In this document: positions 1-8,524 of the stretch, piece by piece
Layout: each line of letters begins with the position of its first letter
Position numbering within the stretch: the first letter of the stretch is position 1
Assembly (NCBI RefSeq): GCF_001277995.1
Contig: NZ_CP009220.1
Location: forward strand, 1,984,001-2,048,000
Direction: 5' to 3'
DNA from: Corynebacterium deserti GIMN1.010
GTDB taxonomy: Bacteria; Actinomycetota; Actinomycetes; Mycobacteriales; Mycobacteriaceae
Length of the DNA: 64,000 bases
Notes under the pieces: model-generated
Seen by the model: the letters and a program-made list of their open reading frames with translations, nothing else
Databases searched by the model: none
What the model was told of the DNA's origin: nothing
Translations under genes and position numbers: made by a program

Positions 1-555
1 ACGCACTAACACTCTGTCTGTGGACTTGATCCCGTCTAGATTACTGGCAGGATAAGGAGATGCGATCAGGCGCACTGACTCCGGGAAATCTTCTTGCGAT
101 AAGGATCCAGGCCAATCATGTGCATGTCCCGTAGCTAAAAGAATTTCATCAAACTCTTGTTCCTGTACGAGCCAACCTTCACCCTTTTTACCGCAGGGTT
201 TGATTGTGTCTACATGTTTAGCGTGCATCGTAAGAGAACACCCCTGAGGTACATATTCAAGAAGCGCATCCCAAGATTCTTCCAGGAACTCCCCTACTAG
301 TCGTCGAGGTGGGAAAGATGACTCTACATTGCGTTTTCGTAGCCATTGAGTGAAGTCGCTGAACTGTGTAGAAATCGTGGAAGATCGTACATTTATCAGC
401 CATTCTTCAGGCTGATCAGGTTGATATGCCACACCGAGGCCATCATTAAAAACATGAAGATCAATGCTGGCTCCTCTCTCCCTAGCAAGAGTGAGTAATT
501 CTTCAGCAGCCCACAACCCGCGCGGTCCGCCGCCAATGATAGCTACCTTGAACAA
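1..555 (-). CDS. FAD/NAD(P)-binding protein, 3' end outside window (partial)
   Basis: The 5' 185 codons lie in the window and the rest runs off the left edge. The protein opens FKVAIIGGGPRGLWAAEEL, a Rossmann dinucleotide-binding glycine motif at the extreme N-terminus, and later has LLATGHAHDW, matching the ATG-type motif of FAD/NAD(P)-dependent oxidoreductases. I infer a flavin- or NAD(P)-linked oxidoreductase; substrate unknown. The TTG start at 555-553 is chosen because GGAGGA lies about 7 nt upstream and the glycine motif follows at once. It overlaps the stop of the upstream PLP-enzyme gene by 13 bp, so the two are probably translationally coupled and share a pathway. Start and family are well supported; the role is not. 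Confidence 0.75.
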   Translation of the reverse strand, partial: MFKVAIIGGGPRGLWAAEELLTLARERGASIDLHVFNDGLGVAYQPDQPEEWLINVRSSTISTQFSDFTQWLRKRNVESSFPPRRLVGEFLEESWDALLEYVPQGCSLTMHAKHVDTIKPCGKKGEGWLVQEQEFDEILLATGHAHDWPGSLSQEDFPESVRLIASPYPASNLDGIKSTDRVLVR

Positions 556-1496
556 AGGTTTTCCTCCACCCATTCGTCGTTATAAATCGTATCTAAATAC
601 TTATTTCCGTCATCATGAAGAATTACTACTACATTGCTACCCGCAGGGATGTCGGGGCGTAATATCTCCATAGCAGCGAGGACGGCCCCACCCGACGCTC
701 CGGGCAAGATGGCTTCTGTCTTAGCTATCTTTCGGGCTGCTTCAACTGAAGTCCGATCATCAATACGAAAAACCCTGTGGGGCGATAAATGTTTCGATAA
801 TTCCGGGACCATTCCCGCCCCGAATCCTGGTAAATGGCGTGGGCCAGCATTTCCGTCAAACAGAACTGATCCCACCGCATCAACTGCTATGACCTGCGTG
901 GACAACCCGTGTGCAGCTACGTACCTTAAACAACCCCCAATCGTTCCCGTGGTGCTTACCGCCACTAGAAGATAATCAGGGGCACCGCCAAGTTGTTCGA
1001 CGATTTCAGTCATTGTTCCTTGTTCGTGTGCCTGAAAAGCCGCTGTGTTTGAATATTGGTCAAGACAGATCGCTTCAGGCATCTGAGCACATAGCTGCGC
1101 CACACGTTTTCTTCGTGCTACTAGCCAATCTCCAGTGTCGTAATCTGGTTCTGTGATCTCATGCACTATGGTTCCCAGTGCCTTCATGTACGCTATTGTG
1201 TTGCGGTTAGCACGCGGATCTACAACGCAATGAAAAGTCCAGCCACCTAGGACCGCTTCTCGAGACAAGGCGATTCCTAGATTACCCGAACTTGACTCCA
1301 CTACGGTGTCGCCCGGGCGGAGATCGCTGGCAAGTACCATTGCATGAGCCGTACGGTCTTTAGCACTCCCACCTGGGTTAAAGGACTCCATCTTCGCCCA
1401 CAAGTTGATAGCCGTGTTTGTATTGAATCGGCCCAACCTAACGAGAGGGGTTTTTCCGATCAATTCATCGGTGCTTTGAAATGAGCCACTGTTCAT
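543..1496 (-). CDS. PLP-dependent cysteine synthase-fold enzyme, SbnA-like
   Basis: A 317-residue fold-type II PLP enzyme. NPGGSAKDRT holds the Schiff-base lysine (Lys46); ESSSGNLGIAL (about 67-77) is the substrate loop and a later STTGTIGG the phosphate-binding loop. True O-acetylserine sulfhydrylases usually read TSGNTG in the substrate loop, whereas SSSGN is typical of SbnA, which makes a 2,3-diaminopropionate precursor from O-phosphoserine and glutamate, and of some CysK2 enzymes. I therefore favour a specialised beta-replacement enzyme over housekeeping cysteine synthesis. It is coupled by overlap to the FAD/NAD(P) protein downstream. The first 1.5 kb looks more AT-rich than its surroundings by eye, which could mean acquisition. 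Family certain, substrate uncertain. Confidence 0.8.
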   Translation of the reverse strand: MNSGSFQSTDELIGKTPLVRLGRFNTNTAINLWAKMESFNPGGSAKDRTAHAMVLASDLRPGDTVVESSSGNLGIALSREAVLGGWTFHCVVDPRANRNTIAYMKALGTIVHEITEPDYDTGDWLVARRKRVAQLCAQMPEAICLDQYSNTAAFQAHEQGTMTEIVEQLGGAPDYLLVAVSTTGTIGGCLRYVAAHGLSTQVIAVDAVGSVLFDGNAGPRHLPGFGAGMVPELSKHLSPHRVFRIDDRTSVEAARKIAKTEAILPGASGGAVLAAMEILRPDIPAGSNVVVILHDDGNKYLDTIYNDEWVEENLCSR

Positions 1497-1560
1497 GAAG
1501 CGAGCCTAGCAATCTTCCAGTCTCCTCGCCCGACCGAAACACGCTCCTCTGTTCTACTAG

Positions 1561-1606
1561 TTTTTAGAAAAGATGGCCGCTGGGGCATCTGGAATTCTTC
1601 TAAAAA
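1561..1606 (-). terminator. Hairpin at the 3' end of the 1.6-2.2 kb gene
   Basis: TTTTTAGAA (1561-1569) pairs with TTCTAAAAA (1598-1606), with an inner AGAT/ATCT and GCC/GGC stem. The outer arm overlaps the stop codon of the minus-strand gene ending at 1600 and gives a T-run on the minus strand. It probably ends the lspA-rluD transcript and could insulate the PLP-enzyme gene. Confidence 0.55.
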
Positions 1607-2181
1607 TTAGTACCCGAAGTATCGACTGGTCGAATACCGAAACTGCCCCAGGCCGCGTCAGGTGGCAGGGTTTCGACACTATAAACCAGCGAACTCTCGG
1701 ACAACACACGTACTTTCTGAGGAATATCCCAAACCACTACCCCGTTGAGTTCGCCCGGCGCGTGGACGTCGCCGATACCGGATAACTGAGCGTCGACAAG
1801 CTTTATTTGACGGTTAAAAACATCTTCACGAGTCTCGCCTGCGATGGGTTCGGGTAGATCCATGGCAGGAGCCGAGAGCATCACCATGGCATTGACGCGA
1901 CCGATTCCTTCAAGAAGGTTAGAGGCTTCGGAAGGCGAAAGCGGTTGTGTGAACGTCACAAGTGAATAAGCTTGCTCACCGTCTTCGGCATTGGCCACAG
2001 ATTCCGAAGCTCGCTGGAGATACTCCGCGGAGGTTTCCGAGCTGTCTTGTCCGAGCACATCTCCATTAAGCTGCATTGGCTTAGCCGTACGATCACTAAA
2101 GCTTAAGACTGCAACCACCGTGAGCAAAGTGAGAATCGCGAGAAGCGCGACAATCCGCCGGCCTTTGTCAAAACCATCCAT
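1600..2181 (-). CDS. Conserved membrane-anchored hypothetical protein
   Basis: A 193-residue protein I do not recognise. Residues about 8-28 (RRIVALLAILTLLTVVAVL) form one N-terminal transmembrane segment or uncleaved signal anchor, and the remaining ~165 residues should be outside the membrane. The exported part is acidic and has no Cys pairs or catalytic motif I can name. It begins 3 nt after the rluD stop, so it is the third gene of an lspA-rluD unit. That placement hints at an envelope role but does not show one. The gene is real by its length, its fit to the operon and the downstream hairpin. Confidence 0.7.
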   Translation of the reverse strand: MDGFDKGRRIVALLAILTLLTVVAVLSFSDRTAKPMQLNGDVLGQDSSETSAEYLQRASESVANAEDGEQAYSLVTFTQPLSPSEASNLLEGIGRVNAMVMLSAPAMDLPEPIAGETREDVFNRQIKLVDAQLSGIGDVHAPGELNGVVVWDIPQKVRVLSESSLVYSVETLPPDAAWGSFGIRPVDTSGTNF

Positions 2182-2184
2182 TAT

Positions 2185-3111
2185 TTAAGCTCTTAGCACA
2201 TCCAGTGCATGCTGGAGATCTTGGGGATAGGGGGATTCAATTTCCATCCATCGACCATCAGCAGGATGGTTAAAACCTAAAGACACTGCGTGGAGCCACT
2301 GTCGGTTGAGGCCGAGTCGCATAGATAGCGCGGGATCAGAGCCATACATCGGATCACCACAGCATGGGTGATGGAGAGCGGAAAAGTGCACACGGATCTG
2401 GTGGGTGCGACCTGTTTCCAAATGGATTTTGACCAGGGTGGCCTCTTGGAATGCTTCGAGCGTTTCATAGTGCGTAACTGCATGTTTGCCTTCGGTAGTC
2501 ACGGCAAAACGCCACCCAGCTGAAGGGTGTCGCCCAATTGGAGCTTCGATAGTACCCGTTAGAGGATCGGGGTGGCCTTGAACAAGCGCATGGTAGGTTT
2601 TGTCCACAGTACGGTCCCTGAAAGCGCGCTTGAGTACTGTATATCCACGTTCAGAGGCAGCAACAACCATCACACCTGAGGTACCTACATCAAGGCGTTG
2701 CACAATGCCTTTGCGCTCTGGTGGACCAGAGGTAGAAATTCGGAAACCGGCAGCAGCCAGACCTCCCACGACGGTAGGACCATCCCAGCCGACAGTTGGG
2801 TGCGCAGCCACGCCAACGGGCTTATTTACCGCGATGACATCATCATCGGAATACAAAATATCCAGACCAGCAACGATTTCTTCCTTCGGCATCAGCGGTG
2901 CTACAGGTTCTGGCAAGAGGACATCCAACATGGAATCTGCGACCAAGCGCTCACTTTTACCCACAGGAACACCGTCAACACTGACATCACCTGCGGTGGC
3001 GAGCTCTGCCGCTACTGTGCGAGAAATCCCCAAGAGTTTGGACAGCGCCGCATCAACGCGCATGCCCGCAAGTCCTTCAGGTACTGGAAGGGTTCTGCTT
3101 TGTCGGTTCAT
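2185..3111 (-). CDS. rluD: Pseudouridine synthase, RluD/RluA family
   Basis: The enzyme isomerises uridine to pseudouridine in RNA, in this family usually helix 69 of 23S rRNA. An S4 RNA-binding domain lies at about residues 15-65 ([15 protein letters not shown] onward), followed by the catalytic domain. The family motif is [12 protein letters not shown] with catalytic Asp141, and [11 protein letters not shown] near the C-terminus is also diagnostic. At 308 residues it is full length. The ATG overlaps the lspA stop by 4 bp (ATGA), so translation is coupled; lspA-rluD linkage is common in bacteria. Which RNA uridines it modifies cannot be read from sequence, so the RluD name is by family and context. 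Confidence 0.9.
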   Translation of the reverse strand: MNRQSRTLPVPEGLAGMRVDAALSKLLGISRTVAAELATAGDVSVDGVPVGKSERLVADSMLDVLLPEPVAPLMPKEEIVAGLDILYSDDDVIAVNKPVGVAAHPTVGWDGPTVVGGLAAAGFRISTSGPPERKGIVQRLDVGTSGVMVVAASERGYTVLKRAFRDRTVDKTYHALVQGHPDPLTGTIEAPIGRHPSAGWRFAVTTEGKHAVTHYETLEAFQEATLVKIHLETGRTHQIRVHFSALHHPCCGDPMYGSDPALSMRLGLNRQWLHAVSLGFNHPADGRWMEIESPYPQDLQHALDVLRA

Positions 3112-3671
3112 TTGGTCACGTGCTCCCCGTCTTGATCTGCTTCCGTGTATTCGTCTTTGTTAGCTCGCGCGATTTCACGGTCCTCCAAGAACATGCCAAT
3201 GAGGAACACAATGACACCGCAGGTAATCGACGCATCTGCAATATTGAACACCGCGAAGTTGTCCACAGAAATATAATCAACAACGTGTCCAAAATAGAAA
3301 CCTGGATCGCGGAACAGACGATCAAGTCCGTTGCCCATCGCACCACCGGCAACAAAAGCTAGACCGACAGCAATCCACTTGTGCTTGATCCGTGGCGCAT
3401 AAATGGCGATGCCAATGACAAACGCCCACTGGATTGTGGTGAAAATCCACGTGCTATTTTCCCCCATGGAAAACGCCGCGCCGGGGTTAAACAGGAGGTA
3501 GAAGCGGAACCAATCACCAATGATGGAGACAGGTACGCCAGGTTCCAACCAATCGAGCATGATCTGCTTGACTATCTGATCTAGCGCAGCGATCACCACA
3601 ACAATGGTGCCCATCAAGGCAACCACCTGTTTAACGGTTGTCCTCTCTTCTTTCTTGCTCGTGGGGGCCAT
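3108..3671 (-). CDS. lspA: Lipoprotein signal peptidase (signal peptidase II)
   Basis: A polytopic membrane aspartyl protease that removes the signal peptide of diacylglyceryl-modified prolipoproteins. Four hydrophobic segments are evident. Conserved blocks are [37 protein letters not shown] and FNIADASI; the Asp of VVDY and the Asp of NIAD are the expected catalytic pair. I chose the ATG at 3671 (187 residues) because AGGGG lies 6 nt upstream. In-frame starts at 3707 and 3746 exist but are less well spaced. The C-terminus is a charged cytoplasmic tail. It heads the operon with rluD, and two lipoproteins nearby (3.8-4.9 and 6.7-7.3 kb) are obvious substrates. Confidence 0.93.
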   Translation of the reverse strand: MAPTSKKEERTTVKQVVALMGTIVVVIAALDQIVKQIMLDWLEPGVPVSIIGDWFRFYLLFNPGAAFSMGENSTWIFTTIQWAFVIGIAIYAPRIKHKWIAVGLAFVAGGAMGNGLDRLFRDPGFYFGHVVDYISVDNFAVFNIADASITCGVIVFLIGMFLEDREIARANKDEYTEADQDGEHVTK

Positions 3672-3847
3672 TTTTGCCCCTGCATCCTTTGAGGTCACGT
3701 TGACCATCTTTCCCCATCTAAGGGGCAAAGTTCCACCCGACACCACTTAAGGCGGATTTTTGGACTTTTTCTGGCTTTTTCTTTCTCTCTTGCCAGCCAA
3801 ACTTTGTATTTGTTTCTTTTCCCCCAAATGTGGATAGGTTTAACAGT

Positions 3848-4903
3848 GTGCCTAGAAGATTTTCCTCGATTCCGATGACTGCCGGTACCCCACGCAGCGC
3901 CCGATCTAAAGCGCTTGCCATGACCCTGGTGCTGTCTACGTCCCTCATGCTGGCCTCGTGTAGTTCTGGTTCTGAGGACACACCCACCGAAGTGGAGCAG
4001 TCTGTCGGTTTGGCAGTCAATCCCGCGCGCATCGTCGTGGAGAATGCAGGTGAAGGAACCAAGCAGGTCATCACCTATAAGGACGTGCCGGAATCAGAAG
4101 AAAACGCCCCGGCCCAAGATGTCACCCTCAATTTGTCCCAAGGCTTCGCCCAGTCTATCGTCACGGCGGACACTGTTGATCCGGTTGCCCCGGCTGGCGG
4201 AGATGTCACCACGCTGCATCTTCCTGTGACTGCCACAACCAAGCCTGCGGAAGCCAGTGATGAGGAAATGGTTCCAGCAACGAGGGACATTTCTCTTACT
4301 GCAGGTGACCCCACGATTAGCGACACCTCCCAGGCCGCCGATATGAACTCCGCCGGAGGATTTAACTTAGGCATCCGCGCAACAGACAGCGGTCAGCACA
4401 CCGTGTTGTCCTTTGCCGCACCTGTGGATGCCACGGACCAGGGCCGCTTGCTCATGGAGCAATACCTTCTTACTTTTACGTCCCTGCCCATCGTATTTCC
4501 TGAGGAAGAAATCGGGGTGGGTGCCACATGGACTGTCGATAGTCGCGTGACCGGTGAATCGACATTGCTGCAAACGGTCACTTATACGCTTGCAGGCATC
4601 GACGGGGACAAGGTTGATCTGGATGTTGCGGTCTCCCAGCGCCCCAGCATGGGCGCTATCGAAATCACAGAGGATGAAAACGGCGAAGCCCTAGAGACTC
4701 CAGAACAGCTCGCGGTGTTAAACTCCAACACCACCTCGGTGGGCTCCTTAAGCATTGACCTCACCCAGCCTTTGCCCACCTCAGGGCAAGTTTCATGGAC
4801 AACGCGGGTGATTTATGGAGGCAGCAACAACGATGTCCGCGTGGTCCAAGATTCCACATCGTCGGTGAGCTTCGGTGACGAAGAGTCACAAATCTCGCAC
4901 TGA
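3848..4903 (+). CDS. Putative lipoprotein of unknown function
   Basis: A 351-residue exported protein. The N-terminus has a basic stretch, a hydrophobic core and lipobox LASC with the lipid-modified Cys at about residue 38. The mature part has no recognised catalytic motif. A segment near the middle (EIGVGATWTVDSRV) resembles beta-rich lipoproteins of the DUF6263 type, a weak assignment. The GTG at 3848 is preferred because TAGGTT sits exactly 7 nt upstream as a -10 box, implying a leaderless mRNA; GTG 3830 and ATG 3875 are alternatives. It is divergent from lspA, the enzyme that would mature it. Function unknown. Confidence 0.75.
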   Translation: MPRRFSSIPMTAGTPRSARSKALAMTLVLSTSLMLASCSSGSEDTPTEVEQSVGLAVNPARIVVENAGEGTKQVITYKDVPESEENAPAQDVTLNLSQGFAQSIVTADTVDPVAPAGGDVTTLHLPVTATTKPAEASDEEMVPATRDISLTAGDPTISDTSQAADMNSAGGFNLGIRATDSGQHTVLSFAAPVDATDQGRLLMEQYLLTFTSLPIVFPEEEIGVGATWTVDSRVTGESTLLQTVTYTLAGIDGDKVDLDVAVSQRPSMGAIEITEDENGEALETPEQLAVLNSNTTSVGSLSIDLTQPLPTSGQVSWTTRVIYGGSNNDVRVVQDSTSSVSFGDEESQISH

Positions 4904-5079
4904 TAGTCGATAAACAGCTTGCGCCGCCGGCCCTTTTAGGCGCATACTGGAACGCATGAAGATTCGATAGTCACACCGCGATTTATCTTATTAATCCCGG
5001 CACAAGCGCCCCCTGCATGCATGTTAATGTGTGCTGTGCGGTGGCGCTTCGTGTTTTGACGTCGAAGGACAACTATTTC

Positions 5080-6729
5080 ATGCGTACCGCAGCCAGCTAC
5101 ATTGCCATTGATGGCCTCAGCTTCTCCTACCCCACTACCCGAGTGCTCAGCGACATTTCGCTCACAGCCAACAAAGGCAGCATCGTCGGTCTCATCGGCG
5201 AAAATGGGGCCGGAAAATCCACCCTTTTAGCACTCATCGCAGGCACTCTCGACCCAGACCAGGGGCATCTTTACACGCCAGAAGACACCGGCTTCATCGC
5301 CCAGGAAACTTCCCTTCCCTTCGATGAGCCCGTGCAATCGCTTATCGACGCCGCCGTCGCCCCAGTTCGCAAGATTGACGCGGACATTGCGCGCCTATCG
5401 GCGCTGCTTGGTGATGCCTCCCTCACGGAGCAGGAGCTAGCCACGGCCGGCACTGACTTCGACGCAGCTCTCAGCGCCGCCGAAGAACTCGGTGTGTGGG
5501 AACTAGACTCGCGGATTGAAACAGTCATCGCTGGCCTTGGCCTCGCTGACATTAATCGCCGTACCCCCATTCGCGAACTATCCGGTGGCCAACGTCGCAG
5601 GTTTGCCCTCGCAGCCCTGCTGTTGGAACCGCACGATGCCCTCATCCTTGATGAGCCCACCAACCACCTCGATGACAATGCCGTCGATTTCCTCATCAGC
5701 GAGCTCTCATCATTCAAGGGTCCAGTCTTGATCGCCAGCCACGATCGCTACTTCCTCGATGAAATTTCCACTGAACTCGTCGATCTCGATCCAGCACTTG
5801 GACCTGAAGGCGGCAGCGGCGAAGAAGTTCGACAGGCCGTCTCCTTCGGCGGTGGATTCTCCGAATACCTCAAAGAACGCGAACAACGACGCACCCGATG
5901 GGCACAACTGTGGGCTGCACAAGAAGCGGAACGGGAAAAACTCGAAGGGGCAATTGGCACCACCGAGGAGGATATTTTCCACCGTTCGGTGTCCAAGTCG
6001 GAATCGAAGATCTCCACCAAGTTCTACGCAGACCGCGCAGCAAAAACTCAAGGAAACCGCGTGCGTTCAGCCAAAAATCGTCTTGACGAGTTGGAACGCT
6101 ACTCCATTCCGGAACCACCCAAGCCCCTGGAATTTTCTGGCATCCCCGATTTCCAGCGACGCGGTGCTGGCGAATCCATCGAGGTCCGCAACATCGCGGT
6201 CGAAGATCGACTCAAGCCACTGAAATTCCATATCGATCCTGGCGATCATATCTTGGTTGAAGGCCCCAATGGCGTGGGCAAATCGACGCTGCTGAGTGTC
6301 CTTGATGGCACGCTTGCACCAACATCAGGGGAAATCGTCATGCCCGAGGACCTGCGTGTCGCTCGCCTCAAGCAAGACGATGAATGGACGGAAAAACAGC
6401 TTGATACCCCCATTGGCGAGCTGTTCGCCCAGCTTTCCTCCAGCGAACTTACGCTCGTAGAGATGGGCCTGCTGACGGAGGCGTCGCAAAGCAAAACGTT
6501 GCGGGCCGCATCCCTCGGCCAACGCCGCCGCGTCTCGCTCGGCCTCATTCTTGCCAGCCCGCCTGACCTGCTGCTTCTCGACGAACCGACCAACCACCTC
6601 TCCCTCGCACTGGCTGAGGAACTTGAGGCTGCGATAGAAAACTTCCCCGGCCGCGTCGTTCTAGCCAGCCACGATAGGTGGATTCGACGACGCTGGACGG
6701 GGAAAAAGATCAGCCTAGAAACTAGCTAA
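5080..6729 (+). CDS. ABC-F family ATPase
   Basis: A 549-residue protein with two ABC ATPase domains in tandem and no transmembrane segments, the layout of the ABC-F family, which acts on the ribosome in translation or antibiotic protection. Domain 1 has Walker A GENGAGKST, signature LSGGQRRR and Walker B ALILDEPTNHLD. Domain 2 has GPNGVGKST, a non-canonical signature ASLGQRRR, and LLLLDEPTNHLS. The linker between them is charged, as expected for the P-site tRNA interaction motif. I start at ATG 5080, with GAAGGA about 10 nt upstream; the frame is open further upstream but without homology. Its 3' end overlaps the convergent lipoprotein gene by 8 bp. Whether it protects against a drug is unknown. 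Confidence 0.85.
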   Translation: MRTAASYIAIDGLSFSYPTTRVLSDISLTANKGSIVGLIGENGAGKSTLLALIAGTLDPDQGHLYTPEDTGFIAQETSLPFDEPVQSLIDAAVAPVRKIDADIARLSALLGDASLTEQELATAGTDFDAALSAAEELGVWELDSRIETVIAGLGLADINRRTPIRELSGGQRRRFALAALLLEPHDALILDEPTNHLDDNAVDFLISELSSFKGPVLIASHDRYFLDEISTELVDLDPALGPEGGSGEEVRQAVSFGGGFSEYLKEREQRRTRWAQLWAAQEAEREKLEGAIGTTEEDIFHRSVSKSESKISTKFYADRAAKTQGNRVRSAKNRLDELERYSIPEPPKPLEFSGIPDFQRRGAGESIEVRNIAVEDRLKPLKFHIDPGDHILVEGPNGVGKSTLLSVLDGTLAPTSGEIVMPEDLRVARLKQDDEWTEKQLDTPIGELFAQLSSSELTLVEMGLLTEASQSKTLRAASLGQRRRVSLGLILASPPDLLLLDEPTNHLSLALAEELEAAIENFPGRVVLASHDRWIRRRWTGKKISLETS

Positions 6730-7312
6730 CAGCTGGAGCTTCCTCAACAACTGCCTCTTCTGCAGGAGCCTCTTCGATGCCAGCAGAACCGGCATCGGTG
6801 CCCTGGCACATTGCGGGGACCTGCTCAGGAGCAACCGTATTGGTGATCAAGATGCACGCCCAATCCTGGGACAGTTGCCAGTCACCATTGGTGTTGACGA
6901 ACTCTACGCCCTCAGCCTCCTGCTCCGGGCGATCCGGCAGAGTGAACATGACGGTGGTCAAAACCTCAGAAGTTGGGTCATAGCCTGGGAGGACAGAGCC
7001 AACAACCTGGAACTCCGCACCGGACTCCACCTTGGCCTGCGTCATGGTCTCAAAAAGCTCAGGAGCGTTCTCAGAACCCTGAACAGTCTTGATCTTGTCC
7101 TCAATCGGCGCGTTTGGATCAGTTGCTACAGCCAAAATTGCGTTGAGATCCTCAGCAGTTGGGTACTCAGCGGCAGCTGACGAAGACTCAGACGCGGACG
7201 ACGATGCGGTTGAGCTGCTATCAGTTGCGGAATCATCACTGCTGGAACATGCACTCAAAGTCAATGCTGCTGCAACGGTAAAGGTTACTGCGGTTGCCTT
7301 GGAAAGCTTCAC
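6722..7312 (-). CDS. Lipoprotein with low-molecular-weight antigen Mtb12-like domain
   Basis: A 196-residue exported protein. Residues 1-22 are a lipoprotein signal peptide ending in the lipobox LSAC. A Ser/Ala/Asp-rich linker follows to about residue 48. The folded part begins YPTAEDLNAIL and contains DPNAPIEDKIKTVQG and a C-terminal NGDWQLSQDWAC, resembling the mycobacterial Mtb12 (low molecular weight antigen) domain. An Ala/Glu/Pro-rich tail ends the protein. No enzymatic function is known for this domain. It is convergent with the ABC-F gene, the last codons of the two genes overlapping. Domain assignment is from memory of the family pattern. Confidence 0.75.
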   Translation of the reverse strand: MKLSKATAVTFTVAAALTLSACSSSDDSATDSSSTASSSASESSSAAAEYPTAEDLNAILAVATDPNAPIEDKIKTVQGSENAPELFETMTQAKVESGAEFQVVGSVLPGYDPTSEVLTTVMFTLPDRPEQEAEGVEFVNTNGDWQLSQDWACILITNTVAPEQVPAMCQGTDAGSAGIEEAPAEEAVVEEAPAVS

Positions 7313-7546
7313 GATTTTTAAGATCCTTTGCTGTTTACTCTTGTCATCGATGCTGGCCGAATTTTATAACTCTTAGGCCCCTCCGGCTAGATGGCACGGC
7401 TGCGCTTGGCAGGGACGCTTGTCGATGACTTTCCCAACAAAGGGTACACGTCAAAACACCATGTCCAACATTCGAATGAGTGAAAGAATACTGTGAATCC
7501 ACTGCTGTTGTCATACCAACCCCAGCTAGTTGATACGCTAGAGCGC

Positions 7547-8524
7547 ATGTCTGAGCAGTCCTCCACCTCATCCCACCATGATGCAAAACACACTTCAACT
7601 ACCCAAAAAGTAGCTTTGATTACCACCGGTGGAACGATCGCATGCACCGCCGACGCTAACGGCCACCTCATCCCCACCGTCAGTGGAACGGAACTGTTGG
7701 CCCCTATCGCATCGCGCTTTGACGGCTCCCACATTTCCTTCGAAGTCCACGAAATCAACCGCCTGGATTCCTCATCCATGACATTTGCGGACCTCGACTC
7801 GATTATCACCACCGTGAACCGCGTACTAGAGGACCCCGACGTGGTGGGAATCGTGGTCACTCACGGAACTGACTCCATGGAAGAATCCGCCATCGCCGTA
7901 GATACCTTCCTCAACGATCCCCGTCCCGTCATCTTTACCGGCGCACAAAAACCCTTTGACCACCCCGAATCCGACGGACCCTCCAACCTTTTCGAAGCCT
8001 GCCTCATCGCCTCCGACCCCTCCGCCCGAGGAATCGGCGCATTGATCGTCTTCGGCCACGCCGTTTTGCCTGCTCGTGGCTGCACCAAGTGGGACACCGC
8101 AGATGAACTCGCCTTCGCCACCAATGCGCCAGAAGAACCAGAACGGCCCACTCCCCTCACCCATACCCCACTTGCCAACATCTCCGTAGAAATCATCCCC
8201 GCCTACCCCGGCGCGACTGGTTCCATGGTGGAAGTAGCTCTTGCCGGCGGCGCCCAAGGCCTCGTAGTGGAAGCCATGGGATCCGGCAATGTGGGCACCC
8301 GCATGGGTGATGCGTTAGGAAAAGCTCTCGACGCAGGTATTCCTGTCATTATTAGTACTCGTGTTCCTCGCGGAGAAGTTGTCGGCGCCTATGGCGGTGC
8401 TGGCGGAGGAGCCACCCTTGCAGCGAAGGGCGCACTGGGATCGCGATACTTCCGTGCAGGTCAGGCGCGCATTTTGCTGGCTGCGGCATTGGCGACGGGA
8501 GTGCATCCGGCAACGTTGATTTAG
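7547..8524 (+). CDS. L-asparaginase
   Basis: Hydrolyses L-asparagine to aspartate and ammonia. This 325-residue protein has both type I/II asparaginase threonine sites: TTGGTIACT near residue 27 (nucleophile Thr) and VVTHGTDSMEE (second Thr with Asp), plus TGAQKP. There is no signal peptide, so it is probably cytoplasmic. The ATG at 7547 is chosen because TACGCT lies exactly 7 nt upstream, the layout of a leaderless C. glutamicum transcript; a GTG at 7493 is in frame but lacks better support. It is monocistronic. The amino-acid permease at 10.4-11.8 kb could in principle supply asparagine, but the two genes are separated and convergent. Confidence 0.9.
   Translation: MSEQSSTSSHHDAKHTSTTQKVALITTGGTIACTADANGHLIPTVSGTELLAPIASRFDGSHISFEVHEINRLDSSSMTFADLDSIITTVNRVLEDPDVVGIVVTHGTDSMEESAIAVDTFLNDPRPVIFTGAQKPFDHPESDGPSNLFEACLIASDPSARGIGALIVFGHAVLPARGCTKWDTADELAFATNAPEEPERPTPLTHTPLANISVEIIPAYPGATGSMVEVALAGGAQGLVVEAMGSGNVGTRMGDALGKALDAGIPVIISTRVPRGEVVGAYGGAGGGATLAAKGALGSRYFRAGQARILLAAALATGVHPATLI

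Noticed and set aside
1..1500. Genomic island border
   Set aside because: The left 1.5 kb looks AT-richer, but there is no integrase, tRNA or direct repeat in view, and composition was judged only by eye.
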